Assembly: GCA_963743785.1 (NCBI GenBank) | Contig: CAVURD010000001.1 | Coordinates: forward strand, 241,686-305,685 | Direction: 5' to 3' | From: Bog-473 sp963743785 | Lineage (GTDB): Bacteria; Actinomycetota; Acidimicrobiia; Acidimicrobiales; RAAP-2 | DNA: 64,000 bases | Shown: piece after piece, positions 43,064 to 52,383 of the stretch | Layout: each line of letters begins with the position of its first letter | Numbering within the stretch: position 1 is the stretch's first letter | The notes under the pieces: model-generated | Told to the model about the DNA's origin: nothing | The model's database searches: none | What the model saw: the letters and a program-made list of their open reading frames with translations, nothing else | Translations under genes and position numbers: made by a program

Positions 43064-43984
43064 GTGTCGACGCGATGGAGCCCGCTGCCCTACGAGCCCT
43101 GGAACGCCACGTGCGACACCCTGCATGCGCACACCCAGGTGCTCGGCAAACTCGCCGCATCGCTGGCGCCGGCAGAACCGCAGCTTCAGCACGCCGCGCT
43201 GCGCCTGAGCGGGCGGGGCTGGGAGACGCTGCCGCTGCCTGCCCCGGATGGCTCCGGCGCCCTGGTCGTTGCGCTGGACCTGCATAGCCATCACGCCGTG
43301 GTTGAGCACAGCGATGGTCGGGCGCGCCACATCCCGCTTGCGCCGAACCGTCCGGTCGGGGCAGTGACACGGGAGGTGTTGGAGGTGGTCCGCGGTCTGG
43401 TCGGCCCCGTACGGTTCGATCCCACGCCACAAGAGACCCCGTGGACGACGCCACTGGATGCGGACGACGAGCACACCACCTACGACCCGGCGCAGGTGAC
43501 CGAGTACTTCGAGGCGGCGACCCGCGCCGCGCTCGTGCTCGCAGCTCTCCGCGCCCCGTATCGGGGACGGTCCACACCGGTCAATGCCTGGTGGGGCACC
43601 TTCGACCTCGCCGTGAGCCTCTTCTCGGGCATATCGGTCGATCCTCCCTCCCAAGACTTCATCATGCGCAACTCGGGGAATGCGCAACAGATCGAGATCG
43701 GCTGGTGGCCCGGCGACGCCCGGTACCCGAACGCGGCGTTCTTCGCCTTTGCGTTTCCGGCCCCACAAGGCTTGGAGAGCGCGACACTGTCCACAAGGGG
43801 AGCGCACTGGGAAACGAATCTGGGCGAGTACGTTCTGAACTGGGACGATGTCTGTAGTGCCCCGGACCCCTTCCGCGCTGCCGTGGACTTCGGTCTATCA
43901 GCCATCCGGCACACGTGCGCGGTGTGCAGCTGGGATCCGGCTCTGGCCGCGAGCGCCGAGGGGATCACGCCGCCGGTGATCTGA
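43064..43984 (+). CDS. DUF5996 family protein
   Basis: GTG 43064 gives 306 residues typical of DUF5996: LPYEPWNATCDTLHAHTQVL, GKLAASLAPAEPQLQHAALR, VNAWWGTFDLAVSLFSG, DFIMRNSGNAQQIEIGWWPG and YPNAAFFAFAFPAPQGLESA. Function is unknown. It stands alone between decayed redox genes on the other strand. Confidence 0.88.
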   Translation: MSTRWSPLPYEPWNATCDTLHAHTQVLGKLAASLAPAEPQLQHAALRLSGRGWETLPLPAPDGSGALVVALDLHSHHAVVEHSDGRARHIPLAPNRPVGAVTREVLEVVRGLVGPVRFDPTPQETPWTTPLDADDEHTTYDPAQVTEYFEAATRAALVLAALRAPYRGRSTPVNAWWGTFDLAVSLFSGISVDPPSQDFIMRNSGNAQQIEIGWWPGDARYPNAAFFAFAFPAPQGLESATLSTRGAHWETNLGEYVLNWDDVCSAPDPFRAAVDFGLSAIRHTCAVCSWDPALAASAEGITPPVI

Positions 43985-44188
43985 GGAATGAGCCGAGCAT
44001 CCAGTTCCGCGGCTGCTCGCCGCCCGGAGAGCCGACTAGCGATCCCTGCAGCCACGTGGTCCGTGACCAACGACCCGCTCATATGTGCTCCGATTGGGCA
44101 GAACCAGCCGGCCAACTCCCAGGTCTGACGCGGGTTCAAGAGGGTCGCGGCTGCACACCGAAGTTCTCATGGGCGCCACGGCTCCTTG

Positions 44189-44557
44189 TCAATCGCACGA
44201 TGCTTCGGGCGGCCACGGGAGATTCAACAGCTGGTCGGCACGGTGAGCGATGCTGAACGCCGCCCCGTTTGGCTGCAGTGCGGCGCCGGCATTGAGCCGT
44301 CCGACAGCAACAGCATCGAATCCAAGGCGATCGATGAGCTGCTGGACCGCTGTGACGGCGTCCGGGTCATTGTCGGCCGCGGCGAGGGCGAGGCGATCTG
44401 CCGCGCCGCGTGGCCGCCGCCCTTGCTCAAATTGAAGTAGCCGAGGTGGTTGAGGCTCTTGACCACCCGTAATAATTGGAACCAGTCCTGCACGACAACG
44501 CTGGTGCCGCACGGGGCTGTCACGAGTTCTTCGTCGACACCGTCTATCTCCTCCCAT
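44189..44557 (-). pseudogene. C-terminal fragment of an F420-dependent NADP reductase-like gene
   Basis: One frame gives GTSVVVQDWFQLLRVVKSLN and HLGYFNLSKGG; a shift near 44425 moves to GAADRLALAAADNDPDAVTA, VQQLIDRLGFDAVAVGRLN and AGAALQPNGAAF. Together they are the last two-thirds of a NAD(P)/F420 reductase. The N-terminal GxGxxG part is absent. Intact relative: 9537-10172. Confidence 0.7.
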
Positions 44558-44819
44558 AGTTCATGGCGTCAACGAGGATCCTGCCGGCGAAAATGGTGAG
44601 GAAGTTCGCGGAAGCGGTGCATGGGCAGCTGCGGGCAAGGAGCAGTTGGGCGGCGGCACGGGTCGTCGGAACGGCGGCGAGACGAGCCTGCCGGTCGGAA
44701 CTTGAGTCCCGCCACAATTGCTGGCCACGGTCTGCTGTCGCGCACCGGTCACATTCCGTGGTCGACAGGTGTCAGGCAGAGTGACGTGCCACATTCAACC
44801 AGCGTGAAAAGGAGATGCA

Positions 44820-45302
44820 ATGCAACCTCGGATCAGCAATCCAGCCGTCAGCGTGCCTGGCGTCCTCGACGCCCTCCAAAGCCTCAGCAAAGCGGCCACC
44901 ACGGCGGCGACTCAGGCTGGTCTGCCGCAGACGACGGCGGACCTCGTGAGCCTGCGCGCCAGCCAGATCAACGGCTGCGCCGTCTGCTTGGACATGCACA
45001 CCCGCAGCGCGAAAAAGGGCGGCGAAACCGACGAGCGACCTTTCACGGTGTCCGCGTGGCGCGACGCCCCGTACTTCACCGACGCCGAGCGAGCCGCCCT
45101 CGCCTTGACCGAGGCGGGGACCCGGCTCGCCGACCGGGTCGACCCGGTGCCTGACGCGGTGTTCGAGGAGGCAGCTAAGCACTACGACGAGCCGGCCCTG
45201 GCGGCCCTGGTCGTCTGCATCGCGGCCATTAACGCCTGGAACCGGCTCAACGACATCACCGGTCAGGAAGCCGGGGAATGGACGGCGCAATGGGCCAGCT
45301 GA
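44820..45302 (+). CDS. Carboxymuconolactone decarboxylase/AhpD-like protein
   Basis: ATG 44820 follows AAAAGGAGATGCA. The 160 residues have LVSLRASQINGCAVCLDMHT and RSAKKGGETDERPF, a CxxC-x3-H AhpD motif expected to give thiol peroxidase-type chemistry, then VCIAAINAWNRLNDITG. It is distinct from 35468-36046. No sigma gene adjoins it. Confidence 0.9.
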   Translation: MQPRISNPAVSVPGVLDALQSLSKAATTAATQAGLPQTTADLVSLRASQINGCAVCLDMHTRSAKKGGETDERPFTVSAWRDAPYFTDAERAALALTEAGTRLADRVDPVPDAVFEEAAKHYDEPALAALVVCIAAINAWNRLNDITGQEAGEWTAQWAS

Positions 45303-45461
45303 GCTTCCGAGGCCGCTAGGACAGCAGCTCCACTGCCCAACGTGATCCCATTGAAGCCGTCGTGTCTGGGCGCTCGGAGTCGGCGTTCCGAGTGTGCAGG
45401 TGGCACCGAGGCAACGGTTCCTGACTCGGCGTAAGCCGCATGGTCTCCACGTCACGTCGGC

Positions 45462-46031
45462 TCAGCCGCTGGCCGCCACCGCCCGCAGCTCGGCGACGGA
45501 GTCGCGCATGATGGCGGTGAGATCCCGGCCATCGTCTCCGCTGGCCCACCGTTGAACGGCCACGCCAAGGACCGACATGCTGGCCTGGGCGGCCAGGGTC
45601 GCCTGTGGCTCGCTCACGCCCCGCTGACGCAGGGCGGCGGCGACTGCCGCGGCATAGTCGGCCAGTTTGGCGAGTTCGCGCTCGCGCAGTTCGGGGTTGG
45701 CCGCGATCACAGCCTGGCGCTGGCGGGACAGGTCCCGGCGAAACTCGCCGAGCATGGCGGCGGCGGCGTCGAGGCCTCTGGCAACGGCGTCGAGGGCGCC
45801 GTCGGCTGCTGGCGCGCCGGCCACCCCGGCCACGATCCGTTCCCCGAGCAGGGCAGACCCACCGAAGAGCACTTCTCGCTTGTCGGCGAAGTGCCGGAAG
45901 AAGGTGCGCTCGGTCACCCCCGCCTGGGCGGCGATCTGGGCCGCTGTGGTCTGGTCGAACCCCCGCTCCGAGTACAGAGCCAGGGCCGCTTCTTGCAGCC
46001 GGCCCCGACTGTCCGGCTCCCATCGACCCAT
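45462..46031 (-). CDS. TetR-family transcriptional regulator
   Basis: ATG 46031 (MGRWEPDSRGRLQEAALALY) is preferred; the longer frame enters the operator. HTH: RGFDQTTAAQIAAQAGVTER and TFFRHFADKREVLF. The 189-residue product is divergent from the epimerase gene at 46122, with a long palindrome between them, so it likely represses both. Confidence 0.9.
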   Translation of the reverse strand: MGRWEPDSRGRLQEAALALYSERGFDQTTAAQIAAQAGVTERTFFRHFADKREVLFGGSALLGERIVAGVAGAPAADGALDAVARGLDAAAAMLGEFRRDLSRQRQAVIAANPELRERELAKLADYAAAVAAALRQRGVSEPQATLAAQASMSVLGVAVQRWASGDDGRDLTAIMRDSVAELRAVAASG

Positions 46032-46047
46032 GTCGGCCACCCTAGCG

Positions 46048-46101
46048 TTGACAGTCACTGACATCGGCTCTAGAGTTGATGACAGTGACTGTCATCAACT
46101 C
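46048..46101 (+). promoter_or_regulatory. Epimerase promoter with 29-base TetR palindrome
   Basis: TTGACA (46048-46053), a 17-base spacer and TAGAGT (46071-46076) form a near-consensus promoter. Across the -10 and start site lies a perfect palindrome: GAGTTGATGACAGT (46073-46086), one base, ACTGTCATCAACTC (46088-46101). A second related TGACAGTCACTGACA occurs at 46049-46063 over the -35. Confidence 0.88.
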
Positions 46102-46121
46102 TGCTTTCAGGAGGTACCGTC

Positions 46122-47045
46122 ATGAGAATCTTTGTCACCGGCGCATCGGGCTGGATCGGCTCGGCGGTCGTGGCCGAGCTGCTGGAGGTCGGCCACGACG
46201 TGGTCGGCCTGGCCCGCTCCGACGCCTCGGCGCTGCGGCTGGAAGCGGCCGGCGCGATGGTTCTGCGGGGCGATGTCGACGACCCCGATGACCTGGCCAA
46301 GGGGGCCGCCGACTCCGACGGGGTGATCCACCTGGCCTTCCAGCACGAGGTGGCCTTTAGCGGCAATTTTGCCGCCGCGGCGGCGGCCGACCGGCGCGCC
46401 GTGGAGGCTATGGGCGCGGCCCTGGCCGACTCCGACCGACCCTTCGTCCTCGCCTCGGGCACGCTCGGACTGAAACCGGGTCGGGTGGCCACCGAGGACG
46501 ACGGGCTCGTGCCCAGCGCCGAGATGCGGGCCAACCCCGCCGGGCGCCGGGCGGCCACCGCCCTGCTGGCGCTGTCCCTGAGGGGGATAGGCGTCCGCTC
46601 GTCGGTCCTGCGCTTTCCCCCGACGGTCCACGGCGACGGCGACCACGGGTTCGTGGCCACCCTCGTCGACATCGCCCGCCGGCTGGGCGTGGCCGGATAC
46701 GTGGGCGACGGCACCAACCGCTGGCCCGCCGTGCACCGCTCCGACGCCGCCCGCCTGGCCCGGCTGGCCGTCGAAGGCGCGCCCGCCGGCTCGGTCTTGC
46801 ACGCGGTCGCCGACGAGGGCGTTGCTTTCCGCGAGATCGCCGGGGCGATCGGCCGTCATCTCGGCGTCCCCACGGCCTCGGTGGCCCCCGCCGACGCGGC
46901 CGAACACTTCGCCCACCTGGGCCACTTCGTCGCCGTGGACAGCCCGGCCAGGGCCGCCGTCACCCGGGAGCTGCTGGCATGGGAGCCGACGGGGCCGAGC
47001 CTGCTCGAGGACCTCGAGCAGGACCACTATTACCGCCAGGCATAA
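46122..47045 (+). CDS. NAD(P)-dependent epimerase/SDR (extended type)
   Basis: ATG 46122 follows AGGAGGTACCGTC. The 307 residues begin RIFVTGASGWIGSAVVAELL, continue HDVVGLARSDASALRLEAAG and GVIHLAFQHEVAFSGNFAAA, then FVLASGTLGLKPGRVATEDD. It has a Rossmann fold, but no clear YxxxK. Substrate unknown. It is controlled by the divergent TetR. Confidence 0.88.
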   Translation: MRIFVTGASGWIGSAVVAELLEVGHDVVGLARSDASALRLEAAGAMVLRGDVDDPDDLAKGAADSDGVIHLAFQHEVAFSGNFAAAAAADRRAVEAMGAALADSDRPFVLASGTLGLKPGRVATEDDGLVPSAEMRANPAGRRAATALLALSLRGIGVRSSVLRFPPTVHGDGDHGFVATLVDIARRLGVAGYVGDGTNRWPAVHRSDAARLARLAVEGAPAGSVLHAVADEGVAFREIAGAIGRHLGVPTASVAPADAAEHFAHLGHFVAVDSPARAAVTRELLAWEPTGPSLLEDLEQDHYYRQA

Positions 47046-47124
47046 TCCCGACGGCGGTTCTTGGCAGACGGGCCGCATCGCCTGCCGTGATCGCGCACCC
47101 GCACGGCATTTCGCGATGCCCTGG

Positions 47125-47694
47125 TCAACGCTGGCCGAGCCCAGTAGGTGCGTAGCAGAGGTGAACCACCCCACCTTCGAACCGCCGCACGTCCAACAGC
47201 TCGAGGGTGAGCCACACTCTGTTCGGTAGGGCAGGTTTGCCACCGCCGACGGTCACGGGTGTCGCAAAGAGGTGCAACTCGTCCACCAATCCGGCCTTGA
47301 CGGCTTGGGCGGCAAGACCGGCCCCGCCGACCGTGACGTCACGTTCGGCCGTTGCCTTCAGCTCCCGCACCCTTTCAGCTTCGAAACTCCGCTCGATTCG
47401 CGTCTTCGCGATCGAGACTTCTTCCAGCGTCCTGGAATACACGATCTTCTCGGCCGCCTGCCATATCTTGGCGAACTCCTGTGCGGCGGGAACCTGATCG
47501 GGGAGGGTGTGTGCCGTCTCCCAGTAGACCATCGTGTCGTACATTCGTCGCCCGTAGAGATAGGTACCCACCGGCCGTTCGAGGTCGTTGACGAAGGTGT
47601 GCACCTCCTCGTCGGCCGCCCAGTCGAAGTTGCCGTCGTTGTCCTCGACGTATCCATTGAGCGACGTGATCGCCGAGTACATCAGCTTGGCCAT
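47125..47694 (-). CDS. Dihydrofolate reductase/RibD C-terminal family protein
   Basis: The 189 residues begin KLMYSAITSLNGYVEDNDGN, then VGTYLYGRRMYDTMVYWETA, RDVTVGGAGLAAQAVKAGLV, DELHLFATPVTVGGGKPALP. It is the third such gene in the window and probably binds NADPH. It is convergent with the epimerase gene, with a 79-base gap. Confidence 0.88.
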   Translation of the reverse strand: MAKLMYSAITSLNGYVEDNDGNFDWAADEEVHTFVNDLERPVGTYLYGRRMYDTMVYWETAHTLPDQVPAAQEFAKIWQAAEKIVYSRTLEEVSIAKTRIERSFEAERVRELKATAERDVTVGGAGLAAQAVKAGLVDELHLFATPVTVGGGKPALPNRVWLTLELLDVRRFEGGVVHLCYAPTGLGQR

Positions 47695-47789
47695 GACGGT
47701 GGGATTCTATTCTTCGGCTCATGTTGGATCGGCCGCCTCGTGGTGTCGGATGAGATGCAAACGCCTCAGGTGTCCGCGAGGAGACTCGG

Positions 47790-50177
47790 TCAGGTGCGGA
47801 CGTAGGCCGCCAGGTGCTGGCCGGTGAGGGTGGAGCGGCCGGCGACCAGGGCAGCGGGTGTGCCCTCGAAGACGATCCGACCCCCGTCGTGGCCGGCGCC
47901 GGGGCCGAGGTCGATGACCCAGTCGGCGTGCGCCATGAACGCCTGGTGGTGCTCGATGACGACGACCGACTTGCCGGAATCGACGAGCCGGTCGAGCAGG
48001 CCGAGCAGATGCTCGACGTCGGCCAGGTGGAGGCCGGTGGTCGGCTCGTCGAGCACGTAGACGCGGCCCTTCTCGGCCATGTGGGTGGCCAACTTGAGCC
48101 GCTGCCGCTCGCCGCCCGACAGCGTCGTGAGCGGCTGGCCGAGGCTCAGGTAGCCCAGCCCGACCTCGGCCAGCCGGTCGAGGATGGCGTACGCGCCCGG
48201 CGTACGCGCCTCACCGGCGTTGAAAAATGTGACTGCGTCTTCGACGGGCAAGTCGAGCACGTCGGCGATGTTGAGCCCGCCGAGCCGGTAGTCCAGCACC
48301 GCCGCCTGGAACCGTCGGCCCTCGCATTCGTCACAGACCGAGGCGACGCCGGCCATCATCGCCAGGTCCGTGTAGATCACCCCGGCTCCGTTGCAGGTCG
48401 GGCAGGCGCCCTCGGAGTTGGCGCTGAACAGGGCGGGTTTCACGCCGTTGGCCTTCGCGAACGCCTTGCGGATCGGCTCCAACAAGCCGGTGTACGTCGC
48501 CGGGTTGCTCCGCCGCGACCCACGGATCGGGGTCTGGTCGACCGACACCACCCCGTCCCGCCCCGACACCGAGCCGTGGATCAGTGAACTCTTTCCCGAC
48601 CCGGCCACGCCGGTCACCACCACCAGGACGCCGAGGGGTATGTCGACATCGACGTCCTGCAGGTTGTGGGTGCTGGCCCCGCGCACCTCCAGCACTCCCG
48701 ACGACGTCCGCACCGTCTCCTTGAGGGCGGCCCGGTCGTCGAGGTGTCGGCCGGTGAGGGTGCCGCTGGCCCGTAGCCCATCGACCGTGCCCTCGAACAC
48801 CACCTCGCCACCGGCAGTGCCGGCGCCGGGGCCGAGGTCGACGACGTGGTCGGCGATGGCGATCGTCTCCGGATCGTGCTCCACGACGAGCACCGTGTTG
48901 CCCTTGTCCCGCAGCCGCAGCAGCAGGTCGTTCATCCCCTGGATGTCATGGGGGTGCAGGCCCATGGTGGGCTCGTCGAAGACGTAGGTGACGTCGGTGA
49001 GCGAGGAGCCGAGGTGGAGAATCTTGACGCGCTGTGCCTCGCCGCCCGACAGTGTGCCCGACGGCCGGTCGAGAGAGAGGTAGCCCAGCCCGATCTCGAC
49101 GAACGAGTCGAGCGTGCGTTGGAGCGTCGCGAGTAGCGGCGCGACCGACGGCTCGTCGACGCCGCGGACCCACTCGGCCAGGTCGCTGATCTGCATCGCA
49201 CACGCATCGGCGATGTTGATCCCTCCGATCCGCGACGATCGGGCCTCCTCGCTGAGGCGGGTGCCGCCGCACTTGGGGCACGCGGTGAAGGCGACCGCCC
49301 GGTCCACGAAAGCTTGGATATGCGGCTGTAGCGCCTCGCGGTCCTTGGAGAGCAACGACTTCTGGATCTTGGGGATCAGCCCCTCGTAGGTGACGTTGAC
49401 GCCGTTGACCTTCACCTTGATCGGCTCGTGGTGAAGGAAGTCGTGCAGCTCTTTCTTGGTGTACTTGCGGATGGGCTTGTGCGGGTCGAGGAAGCTCGAC
49501 TCGAGGTAGGGCCGTACGGCGAAGAAATTGTTCACTGTGTAACCGGGGATGGTGATCGCTCCCTCGGCGAGCGACTTGGAGTCATCGAAGAGCTGGGTCA
49601 GGTCGATATCGGAGACCGTGCCCAGTCCCTCGCAGCGCGGACACATGCCGCCGGCGCGGGTGAAGGACGCTCGCACGGTCTTCCGGGCACCGCGTTCGAT
49701 CGTGATCGAACCGCTCGCTCGGACCGAGGCGACGTTGAAGGAGAATGCGTTGGGCGAGCCGATGTGCGGTTGCCCGAGTCGGCTGAAGAGGATGCGCAGC
49801 ATGGCGTTGGCGTCGGTGGCGGTGCCGACCGTGGAGCGGGCGTTGGAACCCATCCGCTCCTGGTTGACGGTGATCGCGGTCGTCAACCCTTCGAGCACGT
49901 CCACCTCGGGTCGGGCCAGCGTGGGCATGAAGCCCTGCACGAAAGCGCTATAGGTCTCGTTGATCATCCGCTGCGACTCCGCGGCGATGGTGTCGAACAC
50001 CAGCGAGCTCTTGCCCGAGCCGGAGACGCCGGTGAACACCGTCAGCCGGCGTTTTGGAATCTCGATACTGACGTCCTTGAGGTTGTTCTCCCGCGAGCCG
50101 AGCACGCGGATCACATCGTGGCTGTCGGCAACGGGCAGCGCAGGCGATCGTGTGTCGGTTTTCGTGGCCTTGCTCAT
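47790..50177 (-). CDS. UvrA-like ABC protein lacking the UvrB-binding insertion (DrrC/UvrA2 type)
   Basis: The 795 residues have two ABC cassettes: first Walker A TGVSGSGKSSLVFDTIA and signature SGTLSGGEAQRVKIL with YVFDEPTMGLHPHD; second Walker A TGVAGSGKSSLIHGSV and signature TTLSGGERQRLKLATHM with YVLDEPTTGLHLAD. Zinc clusters are CPRCEGLG and CPTCNGAG...CDECEG. At about 150 residues shorter than UvrA (~950), it matches UvrA2/DrrC proteins, which confer resistance to DNA-intercalating drugs such as daunorubicin. It may free DNA from bound drug. The canonical uvrA is expected elsewhere. Confidence 0.92.
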   Translation of the reverse strand: MSKATKTDTRSPALPVADSHDVIRVLGSRENNLKDVSIEIPKRRLTVFTGVSGSGKSSLVFDTIAAESQRMINETYSAFVQGFMPTLARPEVDVLEGLTTAITVNQERMGSNARSTVGTATDANAMLRILFSRLGQPHIGSPNAFSFNVASVRASGSITIERGARKTVRASFTRAGGMCPRCEGLGTVSDIDLTQLFDDSKSLAEGAITIPGYTVNNFFAVRPYLESSFLDPHKPIRKYTKKELHDFLHHEPIKVKVNGVNVTYEGLIPKIQKSLLSKDREALQPHIQAFVDRAVAFTACPKCGGTRLSEEARSSRIGGINIADACAMQISDLAEWVRGVDEPSVAPLLATLQRTLDSFVEIGLGYLSLDRPSGTLSGGEAQRVKILHLGSSLTDVTYVFDEPTMGLHPHDIQGMNDLLLRLRDKGNTVLVVEHDPETIAIADHVVDLGPGAGTAGGEVVFEGTVDGLRASGTLTGRHLDDRAALKETVRTSSGVLEVRGASTHNLQDVDVDIPLGVLVVVTGVAGSGKSSLIHGSVSGRDGVVSVDQTPIRGSRRSNPATYTGLLEPIRKAFAKANGVKPALFSANSEGACPTCNGAGVIYTDLAMMAGVASVCDECEGRRFQAAVLDYRLGGLNIADVLDLPVEDAVTFFNAGEARTPGAYAILDRLAEVGLGYLSLGQPLTTLSGGERQRLKLATHMAEKGRVYVLDEPTTGLHLADVEHLLGLLDRLVDSGKSVVVIEHHQAFMAHADWVIDLGPGAGHDGGRIVFEGTPAALVAGRSTLTGQHLAAYVRT

Positions 50178-50201
50178 CTCCCGGTGGGCGTCGATCTCTG
50201 A

Positions 50202-50438
50202 TCAGTCTTCGGGAAGAGCAGCGAAATCACGCTTGGCTTTCCTGTACCACCCCAATCCGGATACGGGATGCTTCCACCTGCCCTTCATCTCCTTCAGGGC
50301 ACCCTTGTGCGCTTCGTCGCCGCTTGAGACGATTTCGTTCAAGTGCTTATCTTGCGCTTTTATGACCTCATCGGCGGTGTCTCCGTGGAGCTCGAGATCA
50401 CATGGCCCACCCAATTCTTTACAAGTCATTGTTTTCAT
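50202..50438 (-). CDS. Small DUF1059-like protein
   Basis: The 78 residues begin MKTMTCKELGGPCDLELHGD, then TADEVIKAQDKHLNEIVSSG, matching the DUF1059 N-terminal pattern with conserved Cys in TCKELGGPCD. The C-terminal GRWKHPVSGLGWYRKAKRDF is basic. Function unknown. It lies 24 bases upstream of the UvrA-like gene on the same strand and may be cotranscribed. Confidence 0.85.
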   Translation of the reverse strand: MKTMTCKELGGPCDLELHGDTADEVIKAQDKHLNEIVSSGDEAHKGALKEMKGRWKHPVSGLGWYRKAKRDFAALPED

Positions 50439-50544
50439 CACTCTCGCCTCTCTTCATAGGTATTCGGCGGTCAAGAAGGACAATGTGGACCGGACAGGAG
50501 AGCGCCTCGCGGTCTCCTCCGCCAGTCCATTGCATCGAAAACGG

Positions 50545-50955
50545 TCAGGCCTGCGCGATGCGCACGAGGTTGCCCGAGGGGTCGCGGAACGCGCAGTCGC
50601 GCACTCCCCAGGGTTGAGACGCCGGCTCCTGGAGCACCTCGGCCCCCGACGCCCGGACCTTCTCGAAGGTGGTGTCGAGGTCGTCGGAGCGGAAGATCGC
50701 AGCCTGCAGCGACCCCTGCATCACGAGTGACAGGAGGGCGTCGCCTTCGGCCTGCGAACGGCCGCCGTGCGGCTGGGACAGGACGATGTCGAGGTCCTGC
50801 CCCGGGGCGCCGACGGTGACCCAGCGGAAGCCGCCGGACGCCACGTCGTTGCGGACCTCGAGGCCGAGCGCGTCGCGGTAGAAACCCAGCGCAGCGTCGG
50901 GGTCGTGGACGGGGATGAACATTGCGGAGACGGTGACGGTCATGCGGATAATCAT
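50545..50955 (-). CDS. VOC-family protein
   Basis: ATG 50955 (MIIRMTVTV) has GAGG upstream; ATG 50943 is an alternative. The 136 residues have SAMFIPVHDPDAALGFYRDA, LGLEVRNDVASGGFRWVTVG, LQAAIFRSDDLDTTFEKVRA and CAFRDPSGNLVRIAQA. It is a glyoxalase fold. An AraC-type regulator gene lies 119 bases upstream on the same strand, a pairing often seen for this family. Confidence 0.88.
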   Translation of the reverse strand: MIIRMTVTVSAMFIPVHDPDAALGFYRDALGLEVRNDVASGGFRWVTVGAPGQDLDIVLSQPHGGRSQAEGDALLSLVMQGSLQAAIFRSDDLDTTFEKVRASGAEVLQEPASQPWGVRDCAFRDPSGNLVRIAQA

Positions 50956-51074
50956 AAGAGCCTCGACGCGTCGAATGCTTCTCCGATCCTGCTTGGTGTG
51001 GAATCGGGTCCGGCCTCCGGTGGGCCGACAGCGCCCCGTTCGCAGCGAGCCCGTGGGCGCGGGGTCAGCTGAGC

Positions 51075-51485
51075 TCAGACCGTGATCGCGGTACGCCGCG
51101 GTCGCGTCGCGAACATCACGACACACGACGGAACGAGCTCGAGATCGTGGTGGTCGTGGGCCCGGTACTGCGATGGCGACTCGCCGACGATCTCGGTGAA
51201 GCGCGCACTGAAGGAGCCGAGCGACGTGCAGCCGACGGCAATGCAGGTGTCGGTCACCGACGTTCCCTGACGCAGTAGAGCCTTCGCGCGCTCGATTCGT
51301 CGCGTCATGAGATAGGAGTAGGGAGTCTCGCCGTACGCCGCACGGAACTTGCGCGAGAAGTGGGCGGGCGACATGAACGCCGCACTCGCTATCGCCGGGA
51401 CATCGAGGGGCTGCGCGTAGTCGCGGTCCATGAAGTCGCGCGCCCGGCGGAGGTGCACGAGGTCGGCCATCTCCTCCGGCGTCAT
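51075..51485 (-). CDS. AraC-family transcriptional regulator (HTH only)
   Basis: ATG 51485 (MTPEEMADLVHLRRARDFMD) gives 136 residues consisting almost only of the AraC DNA-binding domain: VPAIASAAFMSPAHFSRKFR, AAYGETPYSYLMTRRIERAK, VTDTCIAVGCTSLGSFSARF. There is no N-terminal sensing domain. It probably controls the VOC gene downstream. Confidence 0.88.
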   Translation of the reverse strand: MTPEEMADLVHLRRARDFMDRDYAQPLDVPAIASAAFMSPAHFSRKFRAAYGETPYSYLMTRRIERAKALLRQGTSVTDTCIAVGCTSLGSFSARFTEIVGESPSQYRAHDHHDLELVPSCVVMFATRPRRTAITV

Positions 51486-52383
51486 GCCGACGACGTTACC
51501 CGACCGGTCGTCTCCTGCGTCGTAGTTCACGCGAATATCAGGCCGTAGAAGGCACATCGTGATCATCCCGTCGCTTGTTCAAACCGTCCCCGAGGCGGAC
51601 ATGCGCTGAACCCAGACCGCCACTGCCAACCGCATCGTCCCTGGTCAGTTTCTGGTAGTCACGAGATAGTAACTCCCGATGAACAGCACGTCCCGGTGGA
51701 TCTCGTTGACCGGGAACTCGCGACGAGCAGCTCACGAAGGATCATCGGCGTCCAGCGCCGGCAGATGGTGCCTCGGGCCGCTTTCAAATCCAGCAGGACG
51801 GCGCGTCGAGCCTCGCCTTGCGCCGATAGCGCAGACGCGAAAACGCCCGTCCCACGTGTGCAGGAACCGGGCGTTTTTTCATAGGTTTTGTTCCCAAGTA
51901 AGCAAGCGTCGAAGGGAGTGGCGACTCAGCGATTCTTCCGGGATCGTGTGTCCGCTGCAGACGCTTTTCAACTACAAGCTATTGCCTTTGTATCTGAGGC
52001 CTGTCCAGTCCTGGACTATCCCCATGGCGTGCCTCTTGGGCTGCTGTGATTCATCTGGCCCGGTGGAACCACCTCCTCTCGCAGCAACTCCCTGGCCCAT
52101 CCACAAGTGCCAGGAACAGGCTTGATTTTAGTGCGACCGCCGCGCTGTGTCATCCCCCGCACCCCTCAAAACCGAAGGTCCAGTTCAGCTCGATTCACGG
52201 GGCATTCATCGCGGCCGGAGCGTTGATCGGACGATTCGGTGCAAGGTGGGTAGCTCGGACCGCCGTCCCGACGGTGCGCGTGAGGGGCATCCCCACCGGC
52301 ATGATAATGAGGGCAGCCGTGAGCGCATGTGACGTGACGTCATGGTGAGTCATCCAGTGACCGAGCTGCGGACAGAAGCAATG
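51486..52383. other. Long gene-free stretch
   Basis: Almost 900 bases without a recognisable protein. It contains one strong intrinsic-terminator hairpin (51840-51879) and a 14-base GTCCAGTCCTGGAC palindrome near 52002. Base composition is slightly less GC-rich than the neighbours. Confidence 0.45.
51840..51879 (+). terminator. Intrinsic terminator, possibly bidirectional
   Basis: AAAACGCCCG (51840-51849) pairs with CGGGCGTTTT (51868-51877) across an 18-base loop, followed by two more T. On the minus strand the AAAA arm gives four T. No plus-strand gene precedes it, so it could end an unannotated plus RNA or the minus-strand transcript from 52384. Confidence 0.75.
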
